A stretch of DNA of 64,000 bases from Martelella mediterranea (lineage in GTDB: Bacteria; Pseudomonadota; Alphaproteobacteria; Rhizobiales; Rhizobiaceae). The DNA lies in contig NZ_SMAR01000001.1 of assembly GCF_004342225.1 (NCBI RefSeq), positions 1 to 64,000 of the forward strand, written 5' to 3'. Each line of letters starts with the position of its first letter. Position 1 is the first letter of the stretch. This document shows positions 1-8,387 of this stretch, piece after piece. Under the pieces are notes generated by a model. The model did no database searches, was not told the origin of the DNA, and saw only the letters and a list, made by a program, of their open reading frames with translations. The translations under genes and the position numbers were made by a program.

Positions 1-2
1 CC

Positions 3-569
3 GAGCGCGATGCATGGCAAAAGCATCGATTGCCGGCTATGCGTGCCGAGCCGGCAAGGCTTGTCTTCATCGACGAGACCAGTGTGAAGACCAACATGAC
101 GCCGCTCAGGGGACGCAGCCGGACGGGACAAAGACTTGTTGCCGACGCGCCTTTCGGCAAGTGGAATACCCAGACCTTCATCGCCGGTCTGCGGTGTGAC
201 GAACTGATAGCGCCATGGGTGATCGAGGGCGCCATCAACGGCCTGGCTTTCGACACCTATGTCTCAACCCAGCTTGCCCCGACGCTGTCACCCGGAGATG
301 TCGTCATCTGGGACAATCTCAATGTTCACAAGAGCCCACGCGCTGCCGAGGCGATCAGGGCGCGCGGCGCGTGGGTGCTGTTTCTCCCGCGCTATTCACC
401 GGACCTGAACCCCATCGAGAAGGCGTTCTCCAAGCTCAAGGCCCTTCTCAGGAAGGCAAAGGCGCGAACCTATGACGACCTGTGGAGAGCTGTAGGCCAC
501 GTGTGCGCACTGTTCTCACCACAGGAATGCTGGAACTACTTCAAATCAACAGCATGCGTTGCAGACTAA
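3..569 (+). CDS. IS630-family transposase, 5'-truncated by window edge
   Basis: DDE transposase of the IS630/Tc1 superfamily, which inserts at TA dinucleotides. The reading frame is open to the very start of the window, reading ERDAWQKHRLPAMRAEP before the first catalytic motif, so the gene begins outside and only about 188 C-terminal residues are visible. The three acidic catalytic residues can be seen: Asp in VFIDET, Asp in VIWDNLNVHK, and Glu in NPIEKAFSKLK. This spacing is that of the catalytic domain; the N-terminal helix-turn-helix part is missing here. Many IS630 elements split the transposase into two overlapping frames, and the visible part would be the second. It ends 12 bases before the 3' end of ectR, which reads towards it. 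Whether the element is intact cannot be judged because the left end lies outside. Confidence 0.88.
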   Translation, partial: ERDAWQKHRLPAMRAEPARLVFIDETSVKTNMTPLRGRSRTGQRLVADAPFGKWNTQTFIAGLRCDELIAPWVIEGAINGLAFDTYVSTQLAPTLSPGDVVIWDNLNVHKSPRAAEAIRARGAWVLFLPRYSPDLNPIEKAFSKLKALLRKAKARTYDDLWRAVGHVCALFSPQECWNYFKSTACVAD

Positions 570-581
570 TCGCCCGATGCT

Positions 582-1094
582 CTAAGGTGCGCCGGGTTGC
601 GCCTTCTTTTCAGGATAAATCTCGCCGGTTGTCAGAACCGGTGAAGCATCAATGGTCTGGGCATCCAGCATGGTGGCAACACGCTCAAGCGATGCGATCA
701 GCTGAGCCTGCTCCCAGTCTTTCAGCTCTTCAAAAGCCTGGACGTAGCGTTGCTGCAGCGCATCCGGCGCGGCTTCCACCATGGCACGGCCTGCATCTGT
801 GACGACGATATTGGTCTGGCGACGGTCGGTAATCGACGGCACCCTGTGAACCATGCCGCGAGCGACGAGCTTGTCGACCAGCGAGGTGACGGAAGCCTGG
901 CGCACGCCCATCTGGGTTGCCAGCGCCTTCGGCGTGGCGCCGCCGCGCTCTTCGACAATCTGGAGGACGCGCAGTTGCGCGGGCGTCAGGCGGGCAGCCT
1001 GCGCCAGATCTTTGGCGTAATTTTCTGTTGCACGCAGAATCCGTCTTAACGCAATCAGGCTCTGGTCAACGCGATTCAAAGGTTGTGTCGACAT
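582..1094 (-). CDS. ectR: MarR-family regulator of the ectoine operon (EctR-like)
   Basis: Winged-helix transcription factor of the MarR family, 170 residues from the chosen start. Residues about 30-115 carry the DNA-binding domain: LTPAQLRVLQIVEE, the recognition-helix stretch VRQASVTSLVDKLVARGMV, and the wing with ITDRRQTNIVVTDAGRAM. The start at 1094 (MSTQPLNRV) is preferred to an upstream in-frame Met at 1130 that adds 12 residues unlike the family. The gene is divergent from ectABC-ask, the same arrangement as ectR in ectoine clusters of methylotrophs and marine bacteria, where EctR represses ect transcription and eases repression at high salinity. That role is inferred here from position and family. 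Its 3' end lies next to the IS630 transposase. Other MarR functions are possible, but the location makes ectoine control the best guess. Confidence 0.85.
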   Translation of the reverse strand: MSTQPLNRVDQSLIALRRILRATENYAKDLAQAARLTPAQLRVLQIVEERGGATPKALATQMGVRQASVTSLVDKLVARGMVHRVPSITDRRQTNIVVTDAGRAMVEAAPDALQQRYVQAFEELKDWEQAQLIASLERVATMLDAQTIDASPVLTTGEIYPEKKAQPGAP

Positions 1095-1101
1095 CAACCA
1101 A

Positions 1102-1112
1102 TTATTGCATAA
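1102..1112. promoter_or_regulatory. Short inverted repeat just upstream of ectR
   Basis: TTAT-TGC-ATAA, a perfect dyad 8 bases upstream of the ectR start codon. It could be a MarR-type autoregulatory site. This is inference from position and symmetry only; an 11-bp AT-rich dyad can occur by chance. Confidence 0.3.
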
Positions 1113-1282
1113 AGCATGAAATACCTTCAATGGCCGAATAAAATCAAAAAATAATTAGAAAAGATGAAGCTTTTTTAGGGGTAAAATGCCGTGAAGCCTA
1201 TGTTTCACAAGGGGTATGGGCCAATATCGTGTCGGTTCTGGATAATTCAATCTAAGGGTTGATGTTCTGAGAGAGCTGAATT

Positions 1283-1303
1283 ATTTAGGAAGCCTAACTA
1301 AAT
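1283..1303. promoter_or_regulatory. Candidate EctR operator upstream of ectA
   Basis: ATTTAG and CTAAAT form inverted arms separated by 9 bases. Inside them TTAGG-AAG-CCTAA forms a second dyad. The site ends 16 bases before the ectA ATG, so a bound repressor would cover the start region of the ect transcript. MarR proteins bind AT-rich dyads of about this size. No binding data can be inferred beyond that. Confidence 0.4.
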
Positions 1304-1319
1304 TGAACGAGGTCTTAAC

Positions 1320-1853
1320 ATGTCGCGGACTGTTACCAAACCCCGAACTCTTGTGCCCCGCCTGCGCAAACCGAATGCGGCGGACGGGGCTGAAATCTGG
1401 GCGCTTGTCAAAAGCTGCAAGCCGCTCGATGAAAATTCAATGTATTGCAATCTCATCCAGGCTGAGCATTTTCGCGACACCTGTGTGGTCGCTGAACTGG
1501 ATGGAAAGATTGTCGGCTGGATTTCCGGTCACCTGATTCCGGCAAAGCAGGAACTTTTCGTCTGGCAGGTTGCTGTCAGCCCGCTTGCACGCGGTCTCGG
1601 TCTGGGCAAGAAGATGTTGTCCGATCTGATTGAGCGCGACGTCTGTGAGGATGCAACGCATCTCAAGACGACGATTACAGAAGATAACGACGCCTCATGG
1701 GCGCTGTTCAAGAGTTTCGCACGGGCCATTGGCGGTGACATCACCGACAGCCCGCATTATGAGCGCGAAACCCATTTCGACGGGCATCATGATACCGAGC
1801 ATATGGTGACGATTACGCTGCCTGAAGCGCGCGCGCTGGCACGCGCAGCCTGA
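1320..1853 (+). CDS. ectA: L-2,4-diaminobutyrate acetyltransferase EctA
   Basis: Second ectoine-specific step: transfers acetyl from acetyl-CoA to the gamma-amino group of L-2,4-diaminobutyrate, giving N-gamma-acetyl-diaminobutyrate. It is a 177-residue GNAT-fold enzyme, the normal length for EctA. The family hallmark CKPLDENSMYCNLIQ is at about residues 33-47. The acetyl-CoA binding motif VSPLARGLGLGKKML is at about residues 86-100. A GAGG stretch lies 8 bases before the ATG. It is the first gene of ectA-ectB-ectC-ask, all on the plus strand, and a candidate operator lies directly upstream. The C-terminus ends in an alanine-rich tail (ARALARAA). The call is secure. Confidence 0.97.
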   Translation: MSRTVTKPRTLVPRLRKPNAADGAEIWALVKSCKPLDENSMYCNLIQAEHFRDTCVVAELDGKIVGWISGHLIPAKQELFVWQVAVSPLARGLGLGKKMLSDLIERDVCEDATHLKTTITEDNDASWALFKSFARAIGGDITDSPHYERETHFDGHHDTEHMVTITLPEARALARAA

Positions 1854-1908
1854 TCGCGAACGATCCCGAGAATTTTCCCTGAAATCGCTTTAAGCGAAAG
1901 GATGACTC

Positions 1909-3195
1909 ATGCCTATGGACATGATGGACCACGACGTTTTCGAACGCCGCGAAAGTGCGGCACGCTCCTATTGCCGCAGCATGCCTGCCATATTTACCCG
2001 GGCCAGCGGCTCGGAGCTGATGGATGACGAAGGCAACCGCTGGATCGATTTTCTGGCTGGCTGCTCGTCGCTGAACTACGGTCACAACGATGCGGATATG
2101 AAAACCGCTCTGATTGAGCATATCTCTTCCGACGGCGTTGCCCAGGGACTTGATCTGCATACCAATGTGAAAAGTGCCTTTCTGAACGCGTTCGAGAGCT
2201 ATATTCTGGCACCGCGCAAGATGGACCACCGGGTCATGTTTACCGGCCCGACCGGTGCCAATGCCGTCGAAGCCGCAATGAAAATTGCGCGCAAGTCGAC
2301 CGGCCGCACGAATGTGATTGCCTTCACCAATGGCTTTCATGGTGTCACTGCCGGCGCCTTGGCTGCGACAGGCAATGGCTATCATCGCGGTGGTGCAGGC
2401 ATGGACACCAATGGTGTGACCCGTCTTCCCTTCGATGGTTATGCCGATGGTGTCGACAGCGCCGAGCTGCTTGAGCAGATGCTCTCCGATCCATCCAGCG
2501 GTGTCGATGCGCCGGCTGCGATCCTGTTTGAAACCGTGCAGGGCGAGGGTGGTCTGAATGCCGCATCGCCTGAATGGGTGCGCCGTATGGCGGACATTGC
2601 CCACAAGCACGGTGCGTTGCTGATCATTGACGACATTCAGGCTGGGTCCGGTCGCACGGGTCACTTCTTTTCTTTCGAGGAAATGGGCGTGACGCCGGAT
2701 ATCGTCACCATGGCGAAGTCCGTTTCCGGTTTTGGCCTGCCGATGGCGCTGGTTCTGGTGCGTCCGAAACATGACATCTTCGGCCCTGCCGAGCACAACG
2801 GCACGTTTCGCGGCAACACGCATGCCTTCGTAACGGCGCGCGTCGCGATCGAAAAGTTCTGGTCCGATGACAGGTTCGAAAAGGAGCTGGCCGATAAGGC
2901 TGAAATGCTGACCAAAGCTTTGAAAAAGGTTGCCGCCGAAGTTCCGGGCGCGACGCTGAAGGGCCGTGGGCTTATGCAGGGCGTCGACGTGGGCACAGGT
3001 GAGCTGGCGTCGGAAATCTGCGCGCGTGCCTTTGAGAACGGCCTCATCATTGAGACATCCGGCAATGAAGATCAGGTGGTCAAGGTTCTGGCCCCTCTGA
3101 CAACGTCGGAAACAACTTTCAGGAAGGGCTTCGATATCCTTCTTTCGGCAACGCGTGAGACGATGGCCGGTAAAACACAGATTGCAGCGGAGTAA
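1909..3195 (+). CDS. ectB: Diaminobutyrate--2-oxoglutarate transaminase EctB
   Basis: PLP-dependent class-III aminotransferase making L-2,4-diaminobutyrate from aspartate 4-semialdehyde with glutamate as amino donor, the first committed step of ectoine synthesis. The protein has 428 residues, usual for EctB. Fold-type I hallmarks are present: [17 protein letters not shown] in the cofactor region, [19 protein letters not shown] with the PLP-binding Asp, and the Schiff-base lysine K270 in [17 protein letters not shown] lies 7 bases before the ATG. It sits 55 bases after ectA and 5 bases before ectC, so the three are almost certainly one transcript. It resembles other omega-transaminases, but the flanking ectA and ectC settle the assignment. 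Confidence 0.97.
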   Translation: MPMDMMDHDVFERRESAARSYCRSMPAIFTRASGSELMDDEGNRWIDFLAGCSSLNYGHNDADMKTALIEHISSDGVAQGLDLHTNVKSAFLNAFESYILAPRKMDHRVMFTGPTGANAVEAAMKIARKSTGRTNVIAFTNGFHGVTAGALAATGNGYHRGGAGMDTNGVTRLPFDGYADGVDSAELLEQMLSDPSSGVDAPAAILFETVQGEGGLNAASPEWVRRMADIAHKHGALLIIDDIQAGSGRTGHFFSFEEMGVTPDIVTMAKSVSGFGLPMALVLVRPKHDIFGPAEHNGTFRGNTHAFVTARVAIEKFWSDDRFEKELADKAEMLTKALKKVAAEVPGATLKGRGLMQGVDVGTGELASEICARAFENGLIIETSGNEDQVVKVLAPLTTSETTFRKGFDILLSATRETMAGKTQIAAE

Positions 3196-3200
3196 CCAGA

Positions 3201-3599
3201 ATGATTGTACGTGACCTGAACGAAATCATGAAGAACGACCAGGACCGTGTGGTTGCTGATGCAAAGTGGAAATCGATCCGCATGCTGCTGGCCAATGACG
3301 GAATGGGATTTTCCTTCCACATCACAATTCTGGAAGCCGGTTCGGAGCATACGTTCGAATACAAGCACCATTTCGAAAGTGTCTACTGCATGAGCGGAAA
3401 AGGCTCGATCACCGACATTGCAACGGGTGAGACCCATGCGATCAAGCCCGGTGTGATGTATGCCCTGAACAAGCATGACCGCCATATTCTGCGTTCGGAA
3501 GAAGAGCTTGTCATGGCTTGCTGCTTTAACCCGCCGGTTACAGGAACTGAAGTGCATCGTGAAGACGGTTCTTATGCACCGGCGGAGGAGAATGCCTGA
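3201..3599 (+). CDS. ectC: L-ectoine synthase EctC
   Basis: Cupin-fold cyclase that dehydrates N-gamma-acetyl-diaminobutyrate to ectoine in the last step of the pathway. The 132-residue length is standard. Cupin strands read [13 protein letters not shown] and [14 protein letters not shown]. By comparison with the crystallised family member, the metal-binding residues should be E59, Y87 and H95. The start lies 5 bases after ectB. Its stop overlaps a possible start codon of the aspartokinase that follows (ATGCCTGA), indicating translational coupling. There is no ectD in the window, so hydroxyectoine would need a gene elsewhere. Confidence 0.97.
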   Translation: MIVRDLNEIMKNDQDRVVADAKWKSIRMLLANDGMGFSFHITILEAGSEHTFEYKHHFESVYCMSGKGSITDIATGETHAIKPGVMYALNKHDRHILRSEEELVMACCFNPPVTGTEVHREDGSYAPAEENA

Positions 3600-5028
3600 C
3601 CCGATGGCCCATACTGTTGAAAAGATTGGCGGGACATCGATGTCCCGCATCGATGAACTGCGCGACACGCTGATTATCGGTGGGCGCAAGGAAAAAGACT
3701 ATTATGGCCGTGTTTTTGTGGTCTCCGCCTTTGGTGGCATTACGAACCTCCTGCTGGAGCACAAGAAGTCCGGGGAGCCTGGTGTCTATGCGGCCTTTGT
3801 GAACGATCAGACCGGACACGGCTGGCACGACCGCCTCGATACCGTTGCCACGGCGATGACGGAAGCGCACCACAAGGTGCTCGATAATTCAGCCGATTTG
3901 GAGCGCGCCGATGCTTTCGTTCAGGATCGTATTCTGGGGGCCAGAAACTGCCTGATCGATCTTCAGCGTCTGTGTTCCTATGGTCATTTTCGCTTGTCGG
4001 AACATATGAGCCAGATCCGCGAGCTGCTTTCAGGGCTGGGCGAGGCGCATTCGGCTTTCGTCACCACATTGCTGCTTCAGCGCTCTGGCGTTAATGCCCG
4101 TTTTGTCGACCTTTCCGGCTGGCGCGATGAAGGCAATGTGAGCCTGGAAGAGCGCATTCGCGAAGGCATGAACGGTGTCGACCCTGCCACTGAAATGCCG
4201 ATCGTAACCGGTTATGCACAATGCGAAGAAGGTCTGATGAATGAATTCGATCGCGGATATTCCGAGGTTACATTCTCGCGGCTTGCGGCTTTGACCGGTG
4301 CCAGCGAAGCGATCATTCATAAAGAGTTTCATCTGTCTTCGGCAGATCCGGCGCTGGTGGGGGCGGATGCCGTTCGCAAACTGGGACGCACCAATTACGA
4401 TGTGGCTGACCAGTTGTCGAACCTCGGCATGGAGGCAATCCATCCGAAAGCGGCCAAGACGCTGCGTCGTGCTGCTGTGCCGTTGCGCGTCACCAATGCG
4501 TTTGAACCGGATGATCCGGGCACGCTGATTGACGATCAACCGGCAGAAGCGGCGGGCGTTGAAATCGTCACCGGCCTCGATCTCTACGCGCTTGAGCTGT
4601 TTGAGCAGGATATGGTCGGAGTCAAAGGATACGACGCTGCTATCCTTGAAGTGCTGACGCGCCATGGTGTGCGCATCGTGTCCAAGGTGTCGAACGCCAA
4701 CACGATCACACATTATGTGGACAGTTCTTTGAAGGTGCTGCGCAGGGTCGAGAAAGATCTGAAAGATCGTTATCCTTCGGCGGTCATCTCATCGCGGTCG
4801 ATTGCTATGGCATCGGTTGTAGGGCGGGACCTTGCAGGCCTTTCGGTGCTGACGCGCGGCTTACAGGCGATTGCCGATGCCGGTCATGAGGCCATTGGTG
4901 CCACCCAGGGGCCACGCAATGTCGATGTGCAGTTCATCGTTGACCGCGATGCCCTGAACCCGGTGATTGTCGCACTGCACAGGGCGCTTTCCGAACGCCC
5001 GCGGCCGAAATTGTCGCGCGCGGCTTAG
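3592..5028 (+). CDS. ask: Ectoine-cluster aspartate kinase Ask_Ect
   Basis: Phosphorylates L-aspartate, supplying the aspartate semialdehyde branch from which ectoine is made. The Ask_Ect subtype travels with ectABC and is thought to escape the feedback control of housekeeping aspartokinase. The N-terminal kinase signature is KIGGTSM instead of the common KFGGTSV. C-terminal ACT-domain sequences include [20 protein letters not shown] and [20 protein letters not shown]. Two starts are possible: ATG 3592, overlapping the ectC stop but only one base from a GGAGGAG, and ATG 3604 ([10 protein letters not shown]), which matches the family N-terminus better but sits 13 bases from that ribosome site. 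The protein has 478 or 474 residues. A long upstream extension to 3475 overlaps ectC and is rejected. The stop codon runs into an intergenic repeat. Confidence 0.93.
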   Translation: MPDPMAHTVEKIGGTSMSRIDELRDTLIIGGRKEKDYYGRVFVVSAFGGITNLLLEHKKSGEPGVYAAFVNDQTGHGWHDRLDTVATAMTEAHHKVLDNSADLERADAFVQDRILGARNCLIDLQRLCSYGHFRLSEHMSQIRELLSGLGEAHSAFVTTLLLQRSGVNARFVDLSGWRDEGNVSLEERIREGMNGVDPATEMPIVTGYAQCEEGLMNEFDRGYSEVTFSRLAALTGASEAIIHKEFHLSSADPALVGADAVRKLGRTNYDVADQLSNLGMEAIHPKAAKTLRRAAVPLRVTNAFEPDDPGTLIDDQPAEAAGVEIVTGLDLYALELFEQDMVGVKGYDAAILEVLTRHGVRIVSKVSNANTITHYVDSSLKVLRRVEKDLKDRYPSAVISSRSIAMASVVGRDLAGLSVLTRGLQAIADAGHEAIGATQGPRNVDVQFIVDRDALNPVIVALHRALSERPRPKLSRAA

Positions 5029-5126
5029 AGCGCCGTGCATCCATTCGGATGCACAAAGGTCGCTCTAACTAAATCTACGCATCGTGCTTTCCGAAAATCG
5101 ATTTCGATTTTCGGGCCGATGCTGTA
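5027..5126. repeat. Mosaic intergenic repeat, copy A (RIME-like)
   Basis: A roughly 100-bp element that starts inside the ask stop codon. Module 1 has outer arms AGAGCG / CGCTCT enclosing the hairpin GTGCATCC-ATTC-GGATGCAC. Module 2 has CCGAAAATCG / CGATTTTCGG and ends in GGGCCGATGCTGTA. A nearly identical copy is at 52196-52299, and module 1 alone recurs at 11354-11398. The architecture resembles Rhizobium-specific intergenic mosaic elements; that family name is inference. Confidence 0.8.
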
Positions 5127-5180
5127 AGGAACGCCGGCTGAAAAAAAAGAGGCACGCTTTCGGAGGGGAAACGTGTCTGA

Positions 5181-5220
5181 AAGAAAACCCTTCGTGCTGA
5201 ATGGCGCGAAGGGTTTTCTT
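5181..5220. terminator. Strong bidirectional terminator between ask and porin
   Basis: A perfect 14-bp stem, AAGAAAACCCTTCG (5181-5194) with CGAAGGGTTTTCTT (5207-5220), around a 12-base loop. T-rich arms on both sides fit Rho-independent termination of ask (plus) and of the porin gene arriving from the other side (minus). Confidence 0.85.
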
Positions 5221-5309
5221 GTTTCTCATGGCAACGACCCGATTGAAAAAAGCCTTGTATCAAAACGGGTCGTCAACTGAAAACTGTCTGATCAGCAGAT
5301 GTCTATGCT

Positions 5310-6368
5310 TTAGAAGTCACGTTCAAGACGGAACCAGCCAAAGACGTTCTGCTGATTCCAGTCCTCATCGATAAAGGCATAGTTGAGGTTGGTCCGCAGG
5401 TGCAGGTCATCGACCATTTCCCAGTCTGCCGTAAAGCCAGCTTCCCAGAACGCTTTGTCGTTGCTAGCCACATTATATTGTGCCTGAGGCGCGAGAACGA
5501 AGTTCTCTGAAAGATTGAAATAGTAGTTGGTCGCGACTGCGTATTCCAGATACGTGCCGGCAATCGGCGAGTCGTTCCAGTTGGCGGCCGTGAAGTTTGG
5601 CGCGTAAGCGATCTCATCGCTGGCGTAGAGGCCGGCAATTTCAAATGTACCGCCGAAGATTCCGAACCCGGCCCACGGGCGCAGAGCATAGGCTTCCGTA
5701 TCGGTATCGTATGCTGCGTCGAGCTTCAGGTAATGGCCGTCATCAACAACATAACCAAGGCGGGCGGAAAGCCCAAGCTTGTTCATCTTGCTGGTTCCGG
5801 TGTCGTCGGGGGAAATGGCATCGACGGAGAGCGCTGCCTGAAGGTGGTCGGTTCCGTAATAGCCAAGACGAATGGAATTGAAACGGCTTACATTGTCGAT
5901 ATTGTCCAACTCGCCCCAAAGGTCCTGGTTCCAGTAGCCTTTGACATAACCGGCACGAAGCGCGACCGCCCCTCCGATGTCAATATAGGCTTCATCCAGC
6001 GTAAACGAATCGCCACTGCCATCAGAATAGTAATAAAACTCCGGCGTAATGTTGGAGGTTAAAACACCGAGCTCGGTGTCGGTTTTGGCTATGAAGGCGA
6101 TATTGGCTTTCGTGTAGGGCGACCAGTCGCCGTCAACCGTCGAACCGGTCTGAATGCCGCCGAATTTGGTTTCAAAACGCGCATAGCCGGTGATCGTGAG
6201 GCAGGTTTCTGTGCCGGGAATGTAAAAGTAACCAGCGCCGAACGCATCGCAAACTTCAACATAGTTTGGTGCGGTGGGTTCAACCATCACCATGTCAGCT
6301 GCTTCAGCGCCGGTTGTTGCCATCACGGCGGCAGCTGCAGTGCTTATAAGCAGATATCTGGAACGCAT
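5310..6368 (-). CDS. Porin_2-family outer-membrane porin
   Basis: Outer-membrane beta-barrel porin of the rhizobial/Brucella Omp2 type, forming water-filled pores for small solutes. From the chosen start it has 352 residues. There is an N-terminal signal peptide (MRSRYLLISTAAAAVMATTG, cleaved near AEAAD). The family signature follows: YVEVCDAFGAGYFYIPGTE then CLTITGYARFE, with the conserved cysteine pair. The rest is alternating aromatic/polar strands, ending WFRLERDF with the C-terminal Phe typical of barrel proteins. The start at 6368 has CCAGAGG nine bases upstream; in-frame Mets at 6377 and 6401 have no usable spacing. The mature sequence is visibly rich in Asp and Glu, as expected for a surface protein in a saline habitat. 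It stands alone between two terminator-like hairpins. Confidence 0.92.
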   Translation of the reverse strand: MRSRYLLISTAAAAVMATTGAEAADMVMVEPTAPNYVEVCDAFGAGYFYIPGTETCLTITGYARFETKFGGIQTGSTVDGDWSPYTKANIAFIAKTDTELGVLTSNITPEFYYYSDGSGDSFTLDEAYIDIGGAVALRAGYVKGYWNQDLWGELDNIDNVSRFNSIRLGYYGTDHLQAALSVDAISPDDTGTSKMNKLGLSARLGYVVDDGHYLKLDAAYDTDTEAYALRPWAGFGIFGGTFEIAGLYASDEIAYAPNFTAANWNDSPIAGTYLEYAVATNYYFNLSENFVLAPQAQYNVASNDKAFWEAGFTADWEMVDDLHLRTNLNYAFIDEDWNQQNVFGWFRLERDF

Positions 6369-6787
6369 CAAAATCATCCTCTGGTCGGAATATGAGATCA
6401 TCAGACCCTACACAATATTGCCGCATGAGTTCTTGATCCGCCCTGCTGGCAATACGAGGAAGGCTATCACGGGCCGTAATTCAAACACAATCATTGATAG
6501 TGTTAAAACCAGAACGTGATTTCTCTTTAACCGGAATTGTTGTGATCTGGCAACGGTTTTCGTGGGTCTTCGGCAGCAATATTTTCTATTTAAGTATATG
6601 ATAGATTTATAATTATTCTATGTTTCACGATTTTTGATCCATAGATAGCGGTCAGGCAAAAGAAAGGCTGTCCACGGCTCTGCGTTGTGTCCGTTGTCTG
6701 ATGGTATGACATTTGCGATACAATGGGACGTTTTAAGGCGGCCAGGAAGGCCGCTTTGAAACTCTGGTTAAAGACAGGGATGCTTCT
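6369..6787. other. Intergenic region upstream of porin; no gene seen
   Basis: About 420 bases between the porin start and the end of the DUF1178 gene. The part near 6560-6640 is strongly AT-rich and probably contains the porin promoter, but no convincing -35/-10 pair was picked. A hairpin that may end the DUF1178 transcript lies at its right-hand end. No supported ORF. Confidence 0.6.
6735..6757 (-). terminator. GC-rich hairpin downstream of DUF1178 operon
   Basis: AAGGCGGCC (6735-6743) pairs with GGCCGCTTT (6749-6757), one G-U wobble, 5-base loop. It sits about 30 bases beyond the stop of the DUF1178 gene. The following T-run is weak (CCTTAAAA on the minus strand), so termination is likely but not certain. 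Confidence 0.5.
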
Positions 6788-7216
6788 TCAGTTCTTGTCT
6801 TCTGGCAGGCTGGGCAGCGGCATGATTTCAATGCCCTCTTCAAGAAGGTCAATCACTTCTTCGGCTTTTGCTGACCCGAAAATGCCACGTTCTTGCGTCT
6901 CGCCGTAATGGATCTTGCGCGCCTCCTCGGGAAAGCGCTCGCCGACATCCTCAGCATTTGCGCGGATTTCAGCAACGGCTGATTTAAGCTTTTCCAGTGC
7001 CGCTTTCCGGGCACCATCCATCATCAGGGCTTTGCGCTCATCCTGCTTTCTGGCTGTTGAAACAGACGGTGCCATCAGCCCCTTGGCGACTTTTGCGGAA
7101 TTGCAGACGGGACAGGTGAGAAAGCCGCTTTCAAGTTGCCGGTCAAAATCTTCACTGCCGGCGAACCAGCCGTCGAACTCGTGGCCGTTATCGCAGAAGA
7201 GCGCATAGTGGATCAT
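6788..7216 (-). CDS. DUF1178 family small zinc-finger-like protein
   Basis: Conserved alphaproteobacterial protein of unknown function, 142 residues. The N-terminus MIHYALFCDNGHEFDGWF is the DUF1178 signature. C8, H12, C35 and C38 (CPVC) form a plausible zinc-ribbon. The C-terminal half is charged and helical. The start overlaps the stop of the upstream nitrilase-family gene (TAATG), so the two are translationally coupled. Order in the operon is comF, grxC, nitrilase, DUF1178. No enzymatic motif is visible, and a zinc-binding structural role is only inference. Confidence 0.88.
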   Translation of the reverse strand: MIHYALFCDNGHEFDGWFAGSEDFDRQLESGFLTCPVCNSAKVAKGLMAPSVSTARKQDERKALMMDGARKAALEKLKSAVAEIRANAEDVGERFPEEARKIHYGETQERGIFGSAKAEEVIDLLEEGIEIMPLPSLPEDKN

Positions 7217-8076
7217 TATGCGCTCTTCCCGACAGGAACCCGTGCTTCAACCTCTTCAAAGCGGAATGGCCGGATATTTTTCAGGTTCGGGACTTTTCCG
7301 CGGGCCGCTTTGACAGCATCCGTGTCCACATCTGCAAGAACCACCGCGGGGCCTTCGCCACCTGCTTCAGCCAGTACCTTCCCCCAAGGATCTACGATGA
7401 TCGAGTGACCATAAGTTTCACGACCGTCTTCATGAACGCCGCCCTGTGCCGCAGAGATCATATAGGCGTTGTTCTCGATGGCGCGTGCGCGCTGTAATGC
7501 GTGCCAGTGTGCCTCGCCAGTCTGCCGGGTAAATGCTGCCGGTGCAGTCAAAATGTCCGCGCTTGCCAAAGCCTGCTGACGGAACAGGTCAGGAAAGCGA
7601 ACATCGTAGCAAATGCCCAGACCCAGTGCCGCAAATGGCAGATGCGCCAGAACGGCTTTCTCGCCAGGGCGATAGACGGCGCTTTCGCGCCAGCTTTCAC
7701 CATTATCCAGGTCAACATCGAACATGTGGATCTTGTCATAGCGCGTGACGATGCTTCCATCGGGCGAAAACAGGAACGCACGATTGGCGATCATGTCCTC
7801 TTCGGTTGCGATTGCTGTCGAACCGATATGCAGATAAATACCAAGCTCGGCCGCAAGCCCTGATGCTGCCGAAACAATCAGATCGCAATCTTCGCTTTTC
7901 AGCACTGCTGTCAGGCCAGCACGGTCTTTCTGCACTGCCCCTGTCATTTCGGGCGTCTGGATATAATGTGCGCCGCGCGCCGCTGCTTCACGGACAAGAC
8001 TGTCCAGTGTCTCCGCATTCTTTTCCGGGGAGATGCCGGATAGCATCTGAATGGCGGCAACTTTGGTTACGGTCAT
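7216..8076 (-). CDS. Carbon-nitrogen hydrolase (nitrilase superfamily, Nit-like)
   Basis: 286-residue amidase of the nitrilase superfamily. The Glu-Lys-Cys catalytic triad is visible: E43 in IQTPEMTGA, K115 in RYDKIHMFD, C156 in GICYDVRFPDLF. The DKIHMFDVD and YDVRFPDLFR stretches are typical of the Nit1/Nit2 branch, which includes omega-amidase and deaminated-glutathione amidase. The neighbour is a glutaredoxin, so a link to glutathione metabolism (repair of deaminated glutathione) is attractive but inferred. The gene begins 2 bases after grxC ends and overlaps the DUF1178 start. The exact substrate cannot be read from the sequence. Confidence 0.9.
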   Translation of the reverse strand: MTVTKVAAIQMLSGISPEKNAETLDSLVREAAARGAHYIQTPEMTGAVQKDRAGLTAVLKSEDCDLIVSAASGLAAELGIYLHIGSTAIATEEDMIANRAFLFSPDGSIVTRYDKIHMFDVDLDNGESWRESAVYRPGEKAVLAHLPFAALGLGICYDVRFPDLFRQQALASADILTAPAAFTRQTGEAHWHALQRARAIENNAYMISAAQGGVHEDGRETYGHSIIVDPWGKVLAEAGGEGPAVVLADVDTDAVKAARGKVPNLKNIRPFRFEEVEARVPVGKSA

Positions 8077-8078
8077 GA

Positions 8079-8342
8079 TCAGGCCTGTCCCGAGAGCATT
8101 GGGTCCAGCTTTCCAGCACGTTCGAGTGCATAAAGCTCATCGCAGCCACCAATATGGGTTCCATCGATGAAAATCTGCGGAAAGGTTGCGGCGCCATTGG
8201 CACGCTGGATCATTTCCGCGCGAACGTCCGGTGTTTCAGTGGCGTTGAACTCTTTGAAATTGACGCCCTTATCCGTCAGGAGTTTTTTGGCGCGGCTGCA
8301 AAAGCCACAGAATTCGCGTGTGTAAATATCGACGTTGGCCAT
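8079..8342 (-). CDS. grxC: Glutaredoxin 3
   Basis: Small dithiol glutaredoxin, 87 residues, reducing disulfides and glutathione mixed disulfides in the cytoplasm. The active site is C12-G-F-C15 (REFCGFCSRAKKLL) rather than the commoner CPYC. The Gly in place of Pro should raise the redox potential somewhat. Other family marks are the cis-Pro region AATFPQIFIDG and the GGCDEL glutathione-binding loop. It is preceded by comF (gap 45 bases) and followed 2 bases later by the nitrilase-family gene. The length matches GrxC. Confidence 0.93.
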   Translation of the reverse strand: MANVDIYTREFCGFCSRAKKLLTDKGVNFKEFNATETPDVRAEMIQRANGAATFPQIFIDGTHIGGCDELYALERAGKLDPMLSGQA

Positions 8343-8387
8343 TATCCTGCCTTTTCTCCCTCGGTTTTCGTCCTTAAAACATAGAGC

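Noticed and set aside
1813-2823. 336-codon minus-strand frame inside ectB
   Set aside because: Mirror frame of ectB rich in His/Arg, no ribosome site.
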